From positions 1 through 19,038 of the forward strand of contig JBMNRP010000032.1 of the NCBI GenBank assembly GCA_050944685.1: a stretch of 19,038 nt of DNA, given 5' to 3'. This DNA comes from CADBRN01 sp050944685 (lineage in GTDB: Bacteria; Bacillota; Clostridia; Lachnospirales; Lachnospiraceae). Each line of letters begins with the position of its first letter. The first letter of the stretch is position 1. The notes beneath the pieces were generated by a model that saw only the letters and a program-made list of their open reading frames with translations, was not told the origin of the DNA and made no database searches. The position numbers and the translations under genes were made by a program. This document shows, piece after piece, positions 1 through 6,671 of the stretch.

Positions 1-1
1 G

Positions 2-52
2 GGCTTTTATGATTTGGCCTCAGCATATCAGTCTGTGCACGTCAACTGTTGA
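2..52 (+). CDS. Intron-encoded reverse transcriptase/maturase, last 16 codons
   Basis: The second frame is open from the window edge to a TGA at 50-52 and gives GFYDLASAYQSVHVNC. This resembles the C-terminal tail of group II intron-encoded proteins, which often ends in a GY/F-x-S/D-L...Y..VH-like segment. It stops immediately before domain V, as expected when the protein is encoded in domain IV and ends near its 3' side. The rest of the protein (reverse transcriptase and X/maturase domains) lies outside the window. With only 16 residues, the call depends mainly on its place next to domain V. Confidence 0.6.
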   Translation, partial: GFYDLASAYQSVHVNC

Positions 53-124
53 AACCGCCGTGTACCGAACGGTATGCACGTGTGGTGTGAGAGGTCGGGG
101 GCTAACCACCCCCTCCTACTCGAT
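53..124 (+). ncRNA. Group II intron domains V and VI
   Basis: Domain V: 54-62 pairs with 77-86, then a two-base bulge (75-76), then 63-66 pairs with 71-74 around a GAAC loop (67-70). The catalytic triad would be CGC at 56-58. One base, T81, has no partner, so the 3' strand is one base longer than the regular form. Domain VI: 89-91 pairs with 119-121, 92-94 with 115-117, and the five Gs at 97-101 with the five Cs at 109-113. A118 is left bulged, seven bases from the 3' end, the classic branch-point position. These pairings were worked out by hand from the sequence. Confidence 0.8.
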
Positions 125-159
125 TCGGTCAGACGGATGAAGGATATCGGGATGGAATC

Positions 160-873
160 TCAGATCCACCCGCCGTCCATGGTAATGATCTGCCCCGTCA
201 GATAAGGGTTCCGCAGCGCGAGATCGGCTACCAGATCCGCGGCCTCAGTGACGGAACCGAACCGCCCCATTCCGATCTCATCGGCGAGATTTTTCTTTTC
301 TTCCGGATCGAGAAAGTCGTTCATCGTGGTGTCGATCGTTCCGAATGCGGCGGCATTTACCCGGATTCCGCTCGGGGCCAGTTCTTTCGCCAGCGCTTTC
401 GTAAAGGAATTGACGGCGCCTTTTGTGGCGGAATAGGCGGCCTCGCAGGATGCTCCGACATTTCCCCAGACGGATGAGATATTCACGACAGAGCCTCCTC
501 CGCGCGCCAGGAAAATCGGAATCGCCTCCCGGCACGTGAGAAAAATGGAGGTTACATTCGTCTGAAAGATCCGGTTCCACGCATCCAGCGTCATATCCTG
601 CAGAACCCCGACATAGGAAATTCCCGCGTTGTTGATCAGCACATCGAGGCCTCCGGTTTCGCGAATTTCCTGAAAAAGAGAGCGAACGAAACGCTCGTCT
701 CCGATGTCTCCGCTCCGGGTAATACAGGGGGTCTCCTCCTTCAGGCGGGAGAGTGCCTCCTGCCCCCTGGCAACAGAGATGACTTCGTATCCGCACTGCG
801 CCAGCTTTATTGTGACCGCTTTTCCGATTCCCCTCGACGCTCCGGTCACGAGCGCTCTCTTTTTCTCTGACAT
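160..873 (-). CDS. Short-chain dehydrogenase/reductase (FabG-like SDR)
   Basis: A 237-residue classical SDR, an NAD(P)-dependent oxidoreductase with a Rossmann fold, expected in the cytoplasm. The cofactor motif TGASRGIG is at residues 10-17, NNAG at 81-84, and the catalytic set N106, S134, Y147 and K151 is present (YSATK). After the active site it has AFG where many members have APG, a small departure. I chose the ATG at 871-873 because GAGG lies six bases upstream; the in-frame GTG at 885 overlaps that ribosome site and is unlikely. The closest named relatives would be FabG-type 3-oxoacyl reductases, but SDR substrates cannot be told from sequence alone and no fab genes are nearby. It is the only gene of its transcript here. 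Its 3' end faces the intron end. Confidence 0.85.
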   Translation of the reverse strand: MSEKKRALVTGASRGIGKAVTIKLAQCGYEVISVARGQEALSRLKEETPCITRSGDIGDERFVRSLFQEIRETGGLDVLINNAGISYVGVLQDMTLDAWNRIFQTNVTSIFLTCREAIPIFLARGGGSVVNISSVWGNVGASCEAAYSATKGAVNSFTKALAKELAPSGIRVNAAAFGTIDTTMNDFLDPEEKKNLADEIGMGRFGSVTEAADLVADLALRNPYLTGQIITMDGGWI

Positions 874-899
874 GTCAATCCTCACATTGGTATAGGTTT

Positions 900-935
900 C
901 CCGGCCGGAACATATGGACGCGAGCCGGGCTTTTT
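900..935 (+). repeat. Inverted repeat followed by T-run, in the SDR leader
   Basis: CCCGGC at 900-905 is repeated inverted as GCCGGG at 924-929 with an 18-base loop, followed by CTTTTT on the plus strand. It lies in the untranslated leader of the SDR gene (minus strand). In the plus direction it looks like a weak intrinsic terminator, but no plus-strand gene lies upstream to use it. It may instead be a leader hairpin of the SDR transcript. The role is unknown. Confidence 0.35.
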
Positions 936-939
936 GAAA

Positions 940-968
940 ATCATACCGTATCCTTCCGGATCGCGCAA
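940..968 (-). promoter_or_regulatory. Candidate sigma-A promoter of the SDR gene
   Basis: On the minus strand TTGCGC (968-963) and TATGAT (945-940) are separated by 17 bases. Transcription would start near 933, giving a leader of about 60 bases before the SDR start. Confidence 0.5.
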
Positions 969-1066
969 CTGTGCGCAGGGTTTCAAGATTCGGATGGCGT
1001 ATTTCCTTTTCAAAAAAAGATGCATTTCCCGAAAAAACATCACTTCAGGATTGAGGATTTTGCGGA

Positions 1067-1095
1067 TTGTAACTTTCTATGTCTCGTTGTAAAAT
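1067..1095 (+). promoter_or_regulatory. Candidate sigma-A promoter of the lipid kinase gene
   Basis: TTGTAA at 1067-1072 and TAAAAT at 1090-1095 are 17 bases apart. The expected transcript start near 1102 lies downstream of the first in-frame ATG (1079), which argues for the later ATG at 1133 as the real start. Confidence 0.5.
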
Positions 1096-1132
1096 AGAAC
1101 AAGTATTGCTTGGAGAGCAACGGGTCAATCAA

Positions 1133-2047
1133 ATGAGAAAGAAATTACTTTTTATATACAATCCCAGGTCCGGCAAGGGCGCGATCCGCTATAATCTGTC
1201 CGATATCGTGGACATCTTTACGAAAGGCGGCTATGAGGTGATCGTGCATCCGACGCAGGCGGCCCTGGATGCGAGCCGGACGATCACGGAATATGCGGAC
1301 AGTGTGGATCTGACGGTCTGCAGCGGAGGCGACGGGACGCTGGATGAGGTAGTGGACGGTCTGATGAAGGTTCGTCCGCATCTTCCCATCGGCTATATCC
1401 CGACCGGAAGCACAAACGATTTCGGAGCCAGTCTCGGAATCTCCCGGGATCCCGTCCGGGCCGCGAAAGATATCGTAAACGGGAAAGTATGTCCCTGCGA
1501 TGTGGGTTCCTTCAATTATAAGAATTTCGTCTATATTGCGGCTTTCGGACTCTTTACCGATGTCGCCTATCAGACGGACCAGACTCTGAAAAATACGTTC
1601 GGTTATACGGCCTATATGATTGAGGCGGGAAAGAGACTGTTCAAGATTCCGAATTACCGGCTGAAAGTCTCAGCGGACCATCTGAATCTGGAAGACGATT
1701 TTGTCTACGGAATGATCACGAATTCCAGATCAGTCGGAGGAATGAAAAATCTTCCGGGCAGTAATGTCGACCTGTCGGACGGACTTTTTGAGGTACGTCT
1801 GATTTTCCCTCCGAAAAATCCCAAAGAACTTTCCGATGTGATCACTACGCTTCTGAATCCGAAGATGAGCTCCCCGCTCGTCCTCTCGTTCAAGACGGAA
1901 TCGCTTCACATCGAGTCAGAGGAGAATGTGGCATGGACGCTGGACGGTGAGTACGGCGGAGCTTATCAGATCGTGGATATTCACAATCAGAAACAGGCGC
2001 TTCATATTGTCCTGAATTCAGAGGAAGAGGCGAAGATCAACGTCTGA
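1133..2047 (+). CDS. dagK: Diacylglycerol kinase family lipid kinase (DagK/YegS type)
   Basis: A 304-residue soluble lipid kinase of the DagK/YegS family. Family members phosphorylate diacylglycerol or related lipids with ATP; in Gram-positive bacteria DagK recycles the diacylglycerol released during lipoteichoic acid synthesis. Visible motifs are NPRSGKG at residues 10-16, the nucleotide-binding GGDGT at 65-69, and GYIPTGSTNDFG at 87-98, followed by the C-terminal beta-sandwich ending near WTLDGE. I preferred the ATG at 1133 (MRKKLLFIYNP) because this is the usual family start and the upstream ATG at 1079 lies inside the promoter. The ribosome site GGAG at 1112-1115 is rather far, so the start is moderately sure. 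It is transcribed alone and ends at a terminator. The family is clear; the exact lipid substrate is inferred. Confidence 0.87.
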   Translation: MRKKLLFIYNPRSGKGAIRYNLSDIVDIFTKGGYEVIVHPTQAALDASRTITEYADSVDLTVCSGGDGTLDEVVDGLMKVRPHLPIGYIPTGSTNDFGASLGISRDPVRAAKDIVNGKVCPCDVGSFNYKNFVYIAAFGLFTDVAYQTDQTLKNTFGYTAYMIEAGKRLFKIPNYRLKVSADHLNLEDDFVYGMITNSRSVGGMKNLPGSNVDLSDGLFEVRLIFPPKNPKELSDVITTLLNPKMSSPLVLSFKTESLHIESEENVAWTLDGEYGGAYQIVDIHNQKQALHIVLNSEEEAKINV

Positions 2048-2050
2048 AGT

Positions 2051-2071
2051 CCGGGATGCCCGGCTCTTTTT
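2051..2071 (+). terminator. Short intrinsic terminator after dagK
   Basis: CCGGG (2051-2055) and CCCGG (2059-2063) form a five-pair stem with a three-base loop, followed by CTCTTTTT. It begins four bases after the dagK stop. Confidence 0.6.
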
Positions 2072-2101
2072 CGGTGAGAGTGTGAAATAGAGCTTGAATA
2101 A

Positions 2102-2130
2102 TTGTTCACATTGTGTTATTCTCTTATCAA
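2102..2130 (+). promoter_or_regulatory. Candidate promoter upstream of the glnN leader
   Basis: TTGTTC at 2102-2107 and TATCAA at 2125-2130 are 17 bases apart. An alternative pair, TTGAAT (2094-2099) and TTATTC (2116-2121) with 16 bases, is also possible. An inverted repeat TCTCTT/AAGAGA (2120-2125 and 2134-2139) overlaps the -10 region and could be a protein-binding site or part of the leader. Confidence 0.4.
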
Positions 2131-2152
2131 TTGAAGAGAGATCTGATTGGAC

Positions 2153-2189
2153 AAGGGCGTTCTGCAAAAGTGTAGAATGCCCTTTTTTT
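2153..2189 (+). terminator. Strong terminator inside the glnN leader (candidate attenuator)
   Basis: Bases 2155-2166 pair along their whole length with 2171-2182 (12 pairs including two G-T) around an AAAG loop, and AA at 2153-2154 can pair into the following run of seven Ts (2183-2189). This is a textbook intrinsic terminator, but it lies after the candidate promoter and about 250 bases before the glnN start. That position suits transcription attenuation of glnN. It could also simply end read-through from dagK or a very short RNA. Confidence 0.75.
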
Positions 2190-2442
2190 GTTTTTCCGAT
2201 CATGCGGCTGTTTCCGGGAAGGCCGTCCTTTGGCGGCGGAAAAGGCGCAGGTGCCGCTCTCCCCGGAGACGGGGAGGTTCGAGCCGGATCGTGCCGTTTC
2301 CCGCGGATGTGCGGGATAAGGAATCCGGACAGGAGAAACAAAATACACGCCGGTATTTTCTTTGGTACCGAAAAGAAAAGTGCCGGACCGGCGGATGTCC
2401 GTTTCAGACAAAGAAGGCAACAGAAAAAGGAGGGTGCCGTCA
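2190..2442 (+). other. Long structured leader of glnN, no gene seen
   Basis: About 250 bases between the leader terminator and the glnN start hold no convincing gene. Several hairpins are visible: CTCCCCG/CGGGGAG (2259-2265 with 2270-2276) with a GAGA loop of GNRA type, TCCCGC/GCGGGA (2299-2304 with 2311-2316), and a long one where CCGG 2350-2353 and TTTTCTTT 2356-2363 pair with AAAGAAAA 2372-2379 and CCGG 2383-2386. GGAC 2385-2388 and GTCC 2397-2400 could form a competing stem. I do not recognise a known riboswitch class. A ribosome site AGGAGG stands at 2428-2433. Confidence 0.5.
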
Positions 2443-4560
2443 ATGGATGGTTATGTAAATGTCGCGGAAATATTTGGTGAGAATGTTTTTAATGACACCG
2501 TCATGCAGGAGAGGCTGCCGAAAAAGGTCTACCTCAAACTGAAAAAGATTATTCAGGAGGGCGGCGAGCTGGATCTGGAGACCGCTGACGTCATTGCCCA
2601 CGAGATGAAGGAGTGGGCGATCGAAAAAGGTGCTACCCACTTCACACACTGGTTCCAGCCACTGACCGGAGTGACTGCCGAGAAGCATGATTCCTTTATC
2701 ACTTCTCCGCTTCCGAGCGGGAAGGTATTGATGAGCTTTTCCGGAAAGGAACTGATCAAGGGTGAGCCGGACGCGTCCTCCTTCCCGTCAGGCGGTCTTC
2801 GCGCCACGTTTGAAGCCAGAGGCTACACCGCATGGGACTGCACGTCTCCCGCGTTCGTTCGTCAGGACGACGGCGGAGCCACGCTCTGCATCCCGACCGC
2901 GTTCTATTCTTACAATGGTGAGGCACTGGATCAGAAAACCCCGCTTCTTCGCTCAATGGACGCGATCAACGACCAGGCGCTGCGTCTGCTCCGCCTGTTC
3001 GGAAACACGACCTCAAAGAAGGTTATCCCGCAGGTAGGAGCGGAGCAGGAGTATTTCCTGATCAGCGCCGACAAGTTCTATAAGAGAAAAGATCTGGTCT
3101 ACACCGGACGCACGCTGTTCGGGTCCAGCCCGGCCAAGGGACAGGAGCTCGACGATCACTATTTCGGAACGATCCGTCAGAAGATCGCATCCTTTATGAA
3201 GGATGTCAATATCGAGCTCTGGAAGATGGGCGTCACCTCCAAGACGCAGCACAACGAGGTTGCCCCGGCACAGCATGAGATCGCCTGCATTTACTGCAAC
3301 GCGAACCAGGCTGTTGACGCGAACCAGATCGTCATGCATACGCTCCGCCGCGTCGCGACGAAGCACGGAATGAAATGCCTGCTTCACGAAAAACCGTTCG
3401 ACGGAGTGAACGGATCCGGAAAACACAACAACTGGTCCCTGGCGACGGATGACGGAATCAATCTTCTGGATCCTGGTTCCACGCCGCATGAGAATATTCA
3501 GTTCCTGCTGATTCTCTCCTGCATCGTCAAGGCGGTGGATATGCACGCGGGTCTGCTCCGCGAATCCGCCGCAGATCCCGGAAATGATCACAGACTGGGA
3601 GCCAATGAGGCTCCGCCGGCGATCGTCTCCATTTTCCTCGGAGAACAGCTCGACGACGTCGTCCGTCAGCTGATCGATACGGGAAGCGTCAAGAGCAGCA
3701 AATCCGCGTCCATTCTGGATACCGGCGTCAGAAGCCTTCCGGAACTGAGAAAGGATGCAACCGACCGGAACAGAACCTCTCCGTTCGCGTTTACCGGAAA
3801 CAAATTCGAGTTCCGTATGCTTGGCTCGAGAGATTCTGTCGCTCCGCCGAACGTAGTCCTGAATGCCATCATGGCCGAGGCCTTCGCGGACACCTGTGAT
3901 GAGCTGGAGAAGGCGGACGACTTTGATACGGCGGTTCACGATATCATCAAGAAAAATTTCTCTGAGCACCAGAGAGTCATCTTCAATGAGAACGGCTACT
4001 CCGATGAATGGATTGCCGAGGCGGAAAAGAGAGGCCTTCCGAACATCCGGTCGATGGTCGACGCGATTCCGGAGCTGACGAAGCCGGAAAGCGTGAAGAT
4101 GTTTGAGCGTTTCCATATCTTTACCGAATCTGAGCTGAAATCCAGGTCCGAAGTCAAGTATGAAAACTACGCGAAGACGGTGAATATCGAGGCCAAGGCG
4201 ATGATCAATATTGCCAGCAAGCAGATCATTCCCGCTGTCATTCACTACATCCACACGCTTGCGGACACAATAAATTCCGTCAAGGCGGCCGGAGTCGGAG
4301 AAACTCCTGTGGAGTCCGGCCTTCTGAAGCGGTGCAGCGAGCTTCTCTACGAGGCGGACGGCGCCCTGAAAAAGCTGGCGGAAGCGGATGAATACGCAAG
4401 CTCCATGGAGGAGGGCGAGGAACAGGCGCGCTATTATCACGACACCATCGTTCCGGCGATGAATGCGCTTCGCGCCCCGATCGACAAGCTTGAGAACATT
4501 GTCGACAAGAAGTGCTGGCCGATGCCTTCTTACGGCGATATGATGTTCGAAGTGCGATGA
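2443..4560 (+). CDS. glnN: Glutamine synthetase type III
   Basis: A 705-residue glutamine synthetase of the large GSIII class, which joins glutamate and ammonia using ATP in the cytoplasm. Its length fits GSIII (about 700 residues) rather than GSI (about 450). Visible blocks are the N-terminal THWFQPLTG, the metal/substrate segment with NEVAPAQHE near residues 270-279, FDGVNGSGKHNNWS near 318-331, and NDHRLGANEAPPA near 381-393. The C-terminal third is helical, as in the family. The ATG at 2443 has AGGAGG nine bases upstream; a longer open frame starting at 2362 runs through the structured leader and is unlikely. The gene stands alone between a leader terminator and a strong 3' terminator. 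Regulation probably acts on the leader; no glnR or glnB gene is visible nearby. Confidence 0.95.
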   Translation: MDGYVNVAEIFGENVFNDTVMQERLPKKVYLKLKKIIQEGGELDLETADVIAHEMKEWAIEKGATHFTHWFQPLTGVTAEKHDSFITSPLPSGKVLMSFSGKELIKGEPDASSFPSGGLRATFEARGYTAWDCTSPAFVRQDDGGATLCIPTAFYSYNGEALDQKTPLLRSMDAINDQALRLLRLFGNTTSKKVIPQVGAEQEYFLISADKFYKRKDLVYTGRTLFGSSPAKGQELDDHYFGTIRQKIASFMKDVNIELWKMGVTSKTQHNEVAPAQHEIACIYCNANQAVDANQIVMHTLRRVATKHGMKCLLHEKPFDGVNGSGKHNNWSLATDDGINLLDPGSTPHENIQFLLILSCIVKAVDMHAGLLRESAADPGNDHRLGANEAPPAIVSIFLGEQLDDVVRQLIDTGSVKSSKSASILDTGVRSLPELRKDATDRNRTSPFAFTGNKFEFRMLGSRDSVAPPNVVLNAIMAEAFADTCDELEKADDFDTAVHDIIKKNFSEHQRVIFNENGYSDEWIAEAEKRGLPNIRSMVDAIPELTKPESVKMFERFHIFTESELKSRSEVKYENYAKTVNIEAKAMINIASKQIIPAVIHYIHTLADTINSVKAAGVGETPVESGLLKRCSELLYEADGALKKLAEADEYASSMEEGEEQARYYHDTIVPAMNALRAPIDKLENIVDKKCWPMPSYGDMMFEVR

Positions 4561-4587
4561 AACATTAATGAATATAAGGAACAGAGT

Positions 4588-4635
4588 CTCCGGGCGGTCT
4601 CATGTTTGGTGAGGACCGCCCGGAGTTGCATTTTT
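4588..4635 (+). terminator. Strong terminator after glnN
   Basis: A perfect 12-pair stem, CTCCGGGCGGTC (4588-4599) with GACCGCCCGGAG (4614-4625), is followed by TTGCATTTTTA. The T-rich tail also supplies the -35 box of the next promoter. Confidence 0.8.
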
Positions 4636-4654
4636 ATATGACTTCTGCTATACT
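4626..4654 (+). promoter_or_regulatory. Sigma-A promoter of the WecG-like gene
   Basis: TTGCAT (4626-4631) and TATACT (4649-4654) are exactly 17 bases apart. The expected start near 4661 excludes the TTG at 4663 as a translation start and leaves a leader of about 55 bases. Confidence 0.7.
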
Positions 4655-4716
4655 AAGCGAGATTGTTTCAAAAATGTTACAATTTTCGGCGTCTGATGTG
4701 CGACCGGGTGAGTGGT

Positions 4717-5412
4717 ATGTGTGCGTATTTTCAGGAACCCGGACAGAAGGAGAGAATCCGGGTCGGTGATTTTGAGCTTGACTGCCTGAATGTGGATCAG
4801 GTGATGGAGCGACTGCAGGAATTCATTCAGAATGATCATCTGAATACCTTTGCCTTTCTTTCCAGAAAAATGCTGATTGAGGCGAACGAAGACGCGATCC
4901 TGAAGGATTATGTCCGCAGGCTGGATGTCGGCGTTATCTGTGAGCATGAGGTTCTGGAGGCGGCCGGAATAACCGGGGGCAGGGTTTTTGAGGATGTTGT
5001 CACGAATAATTATTATGAGAGACTGTTCTGGCAGATCGTGAAAGCGGAGCTGGGCGTGTACCTCCTCTGTGAGGAAGGGCAGCAGTGCACCCGCCTGAAA
5101 AAATTTCTGGAAGAGACGTATCCCGGAATCAGGATCGTCGGCATGAGCTGTGAGCTGGCTGGCGGGGGAGTCGATTCGGACCACGTGCTCAATCAGATCA
5201 ACAGCGCGTTTCCGGACATCGTGATCACGGGCCTTTCCGGGAACCGGCAGAATCACTTCATGATTCAGAATCAGGCGAAGGTTTTCGGAAAGATCTGGAT
5301 GAATCTCGGTGAGTCTCCCTGGTTCCAGAGTGGTTCCGGCGTGCGTACCGGGTGGCTGGCTTCAAGAAGAATTAAACGATATTTCAGGCAGATTTTTGTT
5401 CAAAACGATTAA
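4717..5412 (+). CDS. WecG/TagA/CpsF-fold protein with altered active-site segments
   Basis: A 231-residue protein matching the whole length of the WecG/TagA/CpsF glycosyltransferase family, which transfers N-acetylmannosamine-type sugars to a lipid-linked acceptor at the membrane. The family pattern is seen in RVGDFELDCLNVDQVM, FLSRKMLIEAN, a Rossmann-like centre (LGVYLLCEEG, YPGIRIVG, INSAFPDIVITGL) and a basic tail (RRIKRYFRQIF). Two conserved segments differ. The usual LPDG-like stretch reads ICEHE, and the usual GxPKQE-like stretch reads LSGNRQN. It may use another substrate or have lost catalysis. The ATG at 4717 is preferred, with GGTGAG a few bases upstream; the ATG at 4696 lacks a ribosome site. 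It has its own promoter, and no teichoic acid or polysaccharide genes flank it. The fold call is good, the function uncertain. Confidence 0.7.
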   Translation: MCAYFQEPGQKERIRVGDFELDCLNVDQVMERLQEFIQNDHLNTFAFLSRKMLIEANEDAILKDYVRRLDVGVICEHEVLEAAGITGGRVFEDVVTNNYYERLFWQIVKAELGVYLLCEEGQQCTRLKKFLEETYPGIRIVGMSCELAGGGVDSDHVLNQINSAFPDIVITGLSGNRQNHFMIQNQAKVFGKIWMNLGESPWFQSGSGVRTGWLASRRIKRYFRQIFVQND

Positions 5413-5440
5413 TTAGGCTTTCCTTTTTGTGCATTTTGTA

Positions 5441-5468
5441 TTAAACTAACGTTAGTATGTGGTAGAAT
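5441..5468 (+). promoter_or_regulatory. Candidate promoter of the CdaR-like regulator gene
   Basis: TTAAAC (5441-5446) and TAGAAT (5463-5468) are 16 bases apart. The -35 match is weak. A perfect palindrome sits in the spacer, described separately. Confidence 0.4.
5445..5456. promoter_or_regulatory. Palindrome ACTAACGTTAGT, candidate operator
   Basis: A perfect 12-base palindrome lies between the candidate -35 and -10 boxes and 81 bases before the regulator start. A repressor bound here would block RNA polymerase. Autoregulation by the downstream CdaR-like protein is a reasonable guess but is not shown by the sequence. Confidence 0.45.
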
Positions 5469-5537
5469 GCATGGAAGTTATCTATAAGATAATGGATCTG
5501 TATTTCATGTTATTGGAAAAGCAGAGAGGAAAAGCCG

Positions 5538-6623
5538 ATGATTTCGAATCAAGTTTTACAGAATACGATCGAAGGGTTGAAGAGCATCACGAGGATGGAC
5601 TTTGCTATTTCGGATGTGGAGGGGAAGCACCTCGTATCCACTTTCCAGAATCTGGAGGTCAGCAAGTCCGAGCTGCTCGCGTTTGCGGATTCGCAGGCGG
5701 ACGCCCAGACGATTCGTGATTACCAGTTCTTTAAGGTTTACGACGAACATCAGCTGGAGTATATTCTGATCGCCGGCGGAGGAGATGACGAAAATCTTCT
5801 TCTCGGGAAGATGGCAGCCTTTCAGCTGCAGAGCCTTCTGATCGCGTACAAAGAGCGGTTTGACAAGGATAATTTTATCAAGAATCTCCTGCTCGACAAT
5901 CTTCTTCTGGTAGACATTTACAACCGGGCGAAGAAGCTGCACATTGATCCGAACGTCAGACGGCTGGTCTATATCCTGGAGTGTTCTCCGGACAAGGGCC
6001 AGGCCGCGAGCGAAAATATCCGGGCGCTGTTCGGTCCGAAGTCAAATGACTTTATTACCGCGGTCGACGAGAACAGCATCATTATCGTCCGGGAAATGCC
6101 GGACGACGCCGACGGCAGAATCGCGGAGCAGTATGCCTCCCAGATTCTCAAGGCATCGGGGAAAGATCCGGAGATGAAAACCCATATCGCGTACGGCACC
6201 ATTGTCAGCGAGCTGAAAGAGGTTTCCCGCTCCTACAAAGAAGCAAAGATGGCGATGGATGTCGGAAAGATCTTTTTCGAAGAAAGAGAGATTATCGCGT
6301 ACAGTTCTCTCGGCATCGGCCGGCTGATCTATCAGCTCCCGATTCCGCTCTGCAAGATGTTTATCAATGAGATTTTCGCCAATAAGTCTCCGGATGATTT
6401 TGATGAGGAGACGCTGACGACCATCAATAAGTTCTTCGAGAACAATCTGAACGTCTCGGAGACTTCCCGTCAGCTTTATATTCACAGAAATACGCTCGTG
6501 TACAGGCTTGACAAGCTTCAGAAGAGCACCGGCCTGGATCTGCGCGTGTTTGAAGACGCCATCACCTTCAAGATTGCGCTGATGGTGGTCAAATATATGA
6601 AGTATATGGAGTCTGAGGACTGA
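5538..6623 (+). CDS. CdaR/PucR-type transcriptional regulator
   Basis: A 361-residue regulator of the CdaR/PucR type. The C-terminal 65 residues carry the typical helix-turn-helix (FFENNLNVSETSRQLYIHRN, then TLVYRLDKLQKSTGLDL), a close match to the PucR C-terminal DNA-binding domain. The central part (about 130-270) resembles the degenerate GGDEF-like domain of CdaR proteins (SYKEAKMAMDVGK). The first 120 residues contain LVSTFQNLEV and look like a small sensor domain, but I do not recognise its ligand; CdaR itself senses sugar acids, PucR purine status. The ATG at 5538 has AGAGG nine bases upstream. The gene ends 48 bases before ftsE with no terminator between, so it may share a transcript with ftsEX and the protease. 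Its target genes are unknown. Confidence 0.85.
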   Translation: MISNQVLQNTIEGLKSITRMDFAISDVEGKHLVSTFQNLEVSKSELLAFADSQADAQTIRDYQFFKVYDEHQLEYILIAGGGDDENLLLGKMAAFQLQSLLIAYKERFDKDNFIKNLLLDNLLLVDIYNRAKKLHIDPNVRRLVYILECSPDKGQAASENIRALFGPKSNDFITAVDENSIIIVREMPDDADGRIAEQYASQILKASGKDPEMKTHIAYGTIVSELKEVSRSYKEAKMAMDVGKIFFEEREIIAYSSLGIGRLIYQLPIPLCKMFINEIFANKSPDDFDEETLTTINKFFENNLNVSETSRQLYIHRNTLVYRLDKLQKSTGLDLRVFEDAITFKIALMVVKYMKYMESED

Positions 6624-6671
6624 ATTGAGGGGCGGTCCGCCAGGCTGCAGCAAGTCTAGGGAGGATAAATA

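Larger units (their letters stand above)
1..124 (+). mobile_element. Group II intron (IIC-like), 3' end only
   Basis: The first 124 bases read as the 3' end of a bacterial group II intron, a self-splicing retroelement. In order they hold the last codons of the intron-encoded protein, a domain V hairpin and a domain VI hairpin, ending in CCTACTCGAT, a 3' end I recognise from many bacterial introns. The domain V wording, with a CGC triad and a GAAC loop, resembles from memory the Oceanobacillus iheyensis group IIC intron. The intron begins upstream of the window, so its length and 5' exon are unknown. The 3' splice site is placed after 124. The SDR gene on the opposite strand ends only 35 bases away. 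The family call is firm, the subclass probable. Confidence 0.85.

Noticed and set aside
2102..2189. ANTAR-type dual-hairpin antitermination site
   Set aside because: I looked for two hexaloop hairpins with A at position 1 and G at position 4 and did not find a convincing pair; the terminator loop is AAAG. The idea is kept only as one possible mechanism.
2094..2480. Overlapping small open frames in the glnN leader
   Set aside because: They run through a terminator and several hairpins, have no good ribosome site and no recognisable protein features; the structured RNA explanation fits better.
3013..4440. A 475-codon open frame antisense to glnN
   Set aside because: Antisense to a highly conserved enzyme gene; no recognisable motif.
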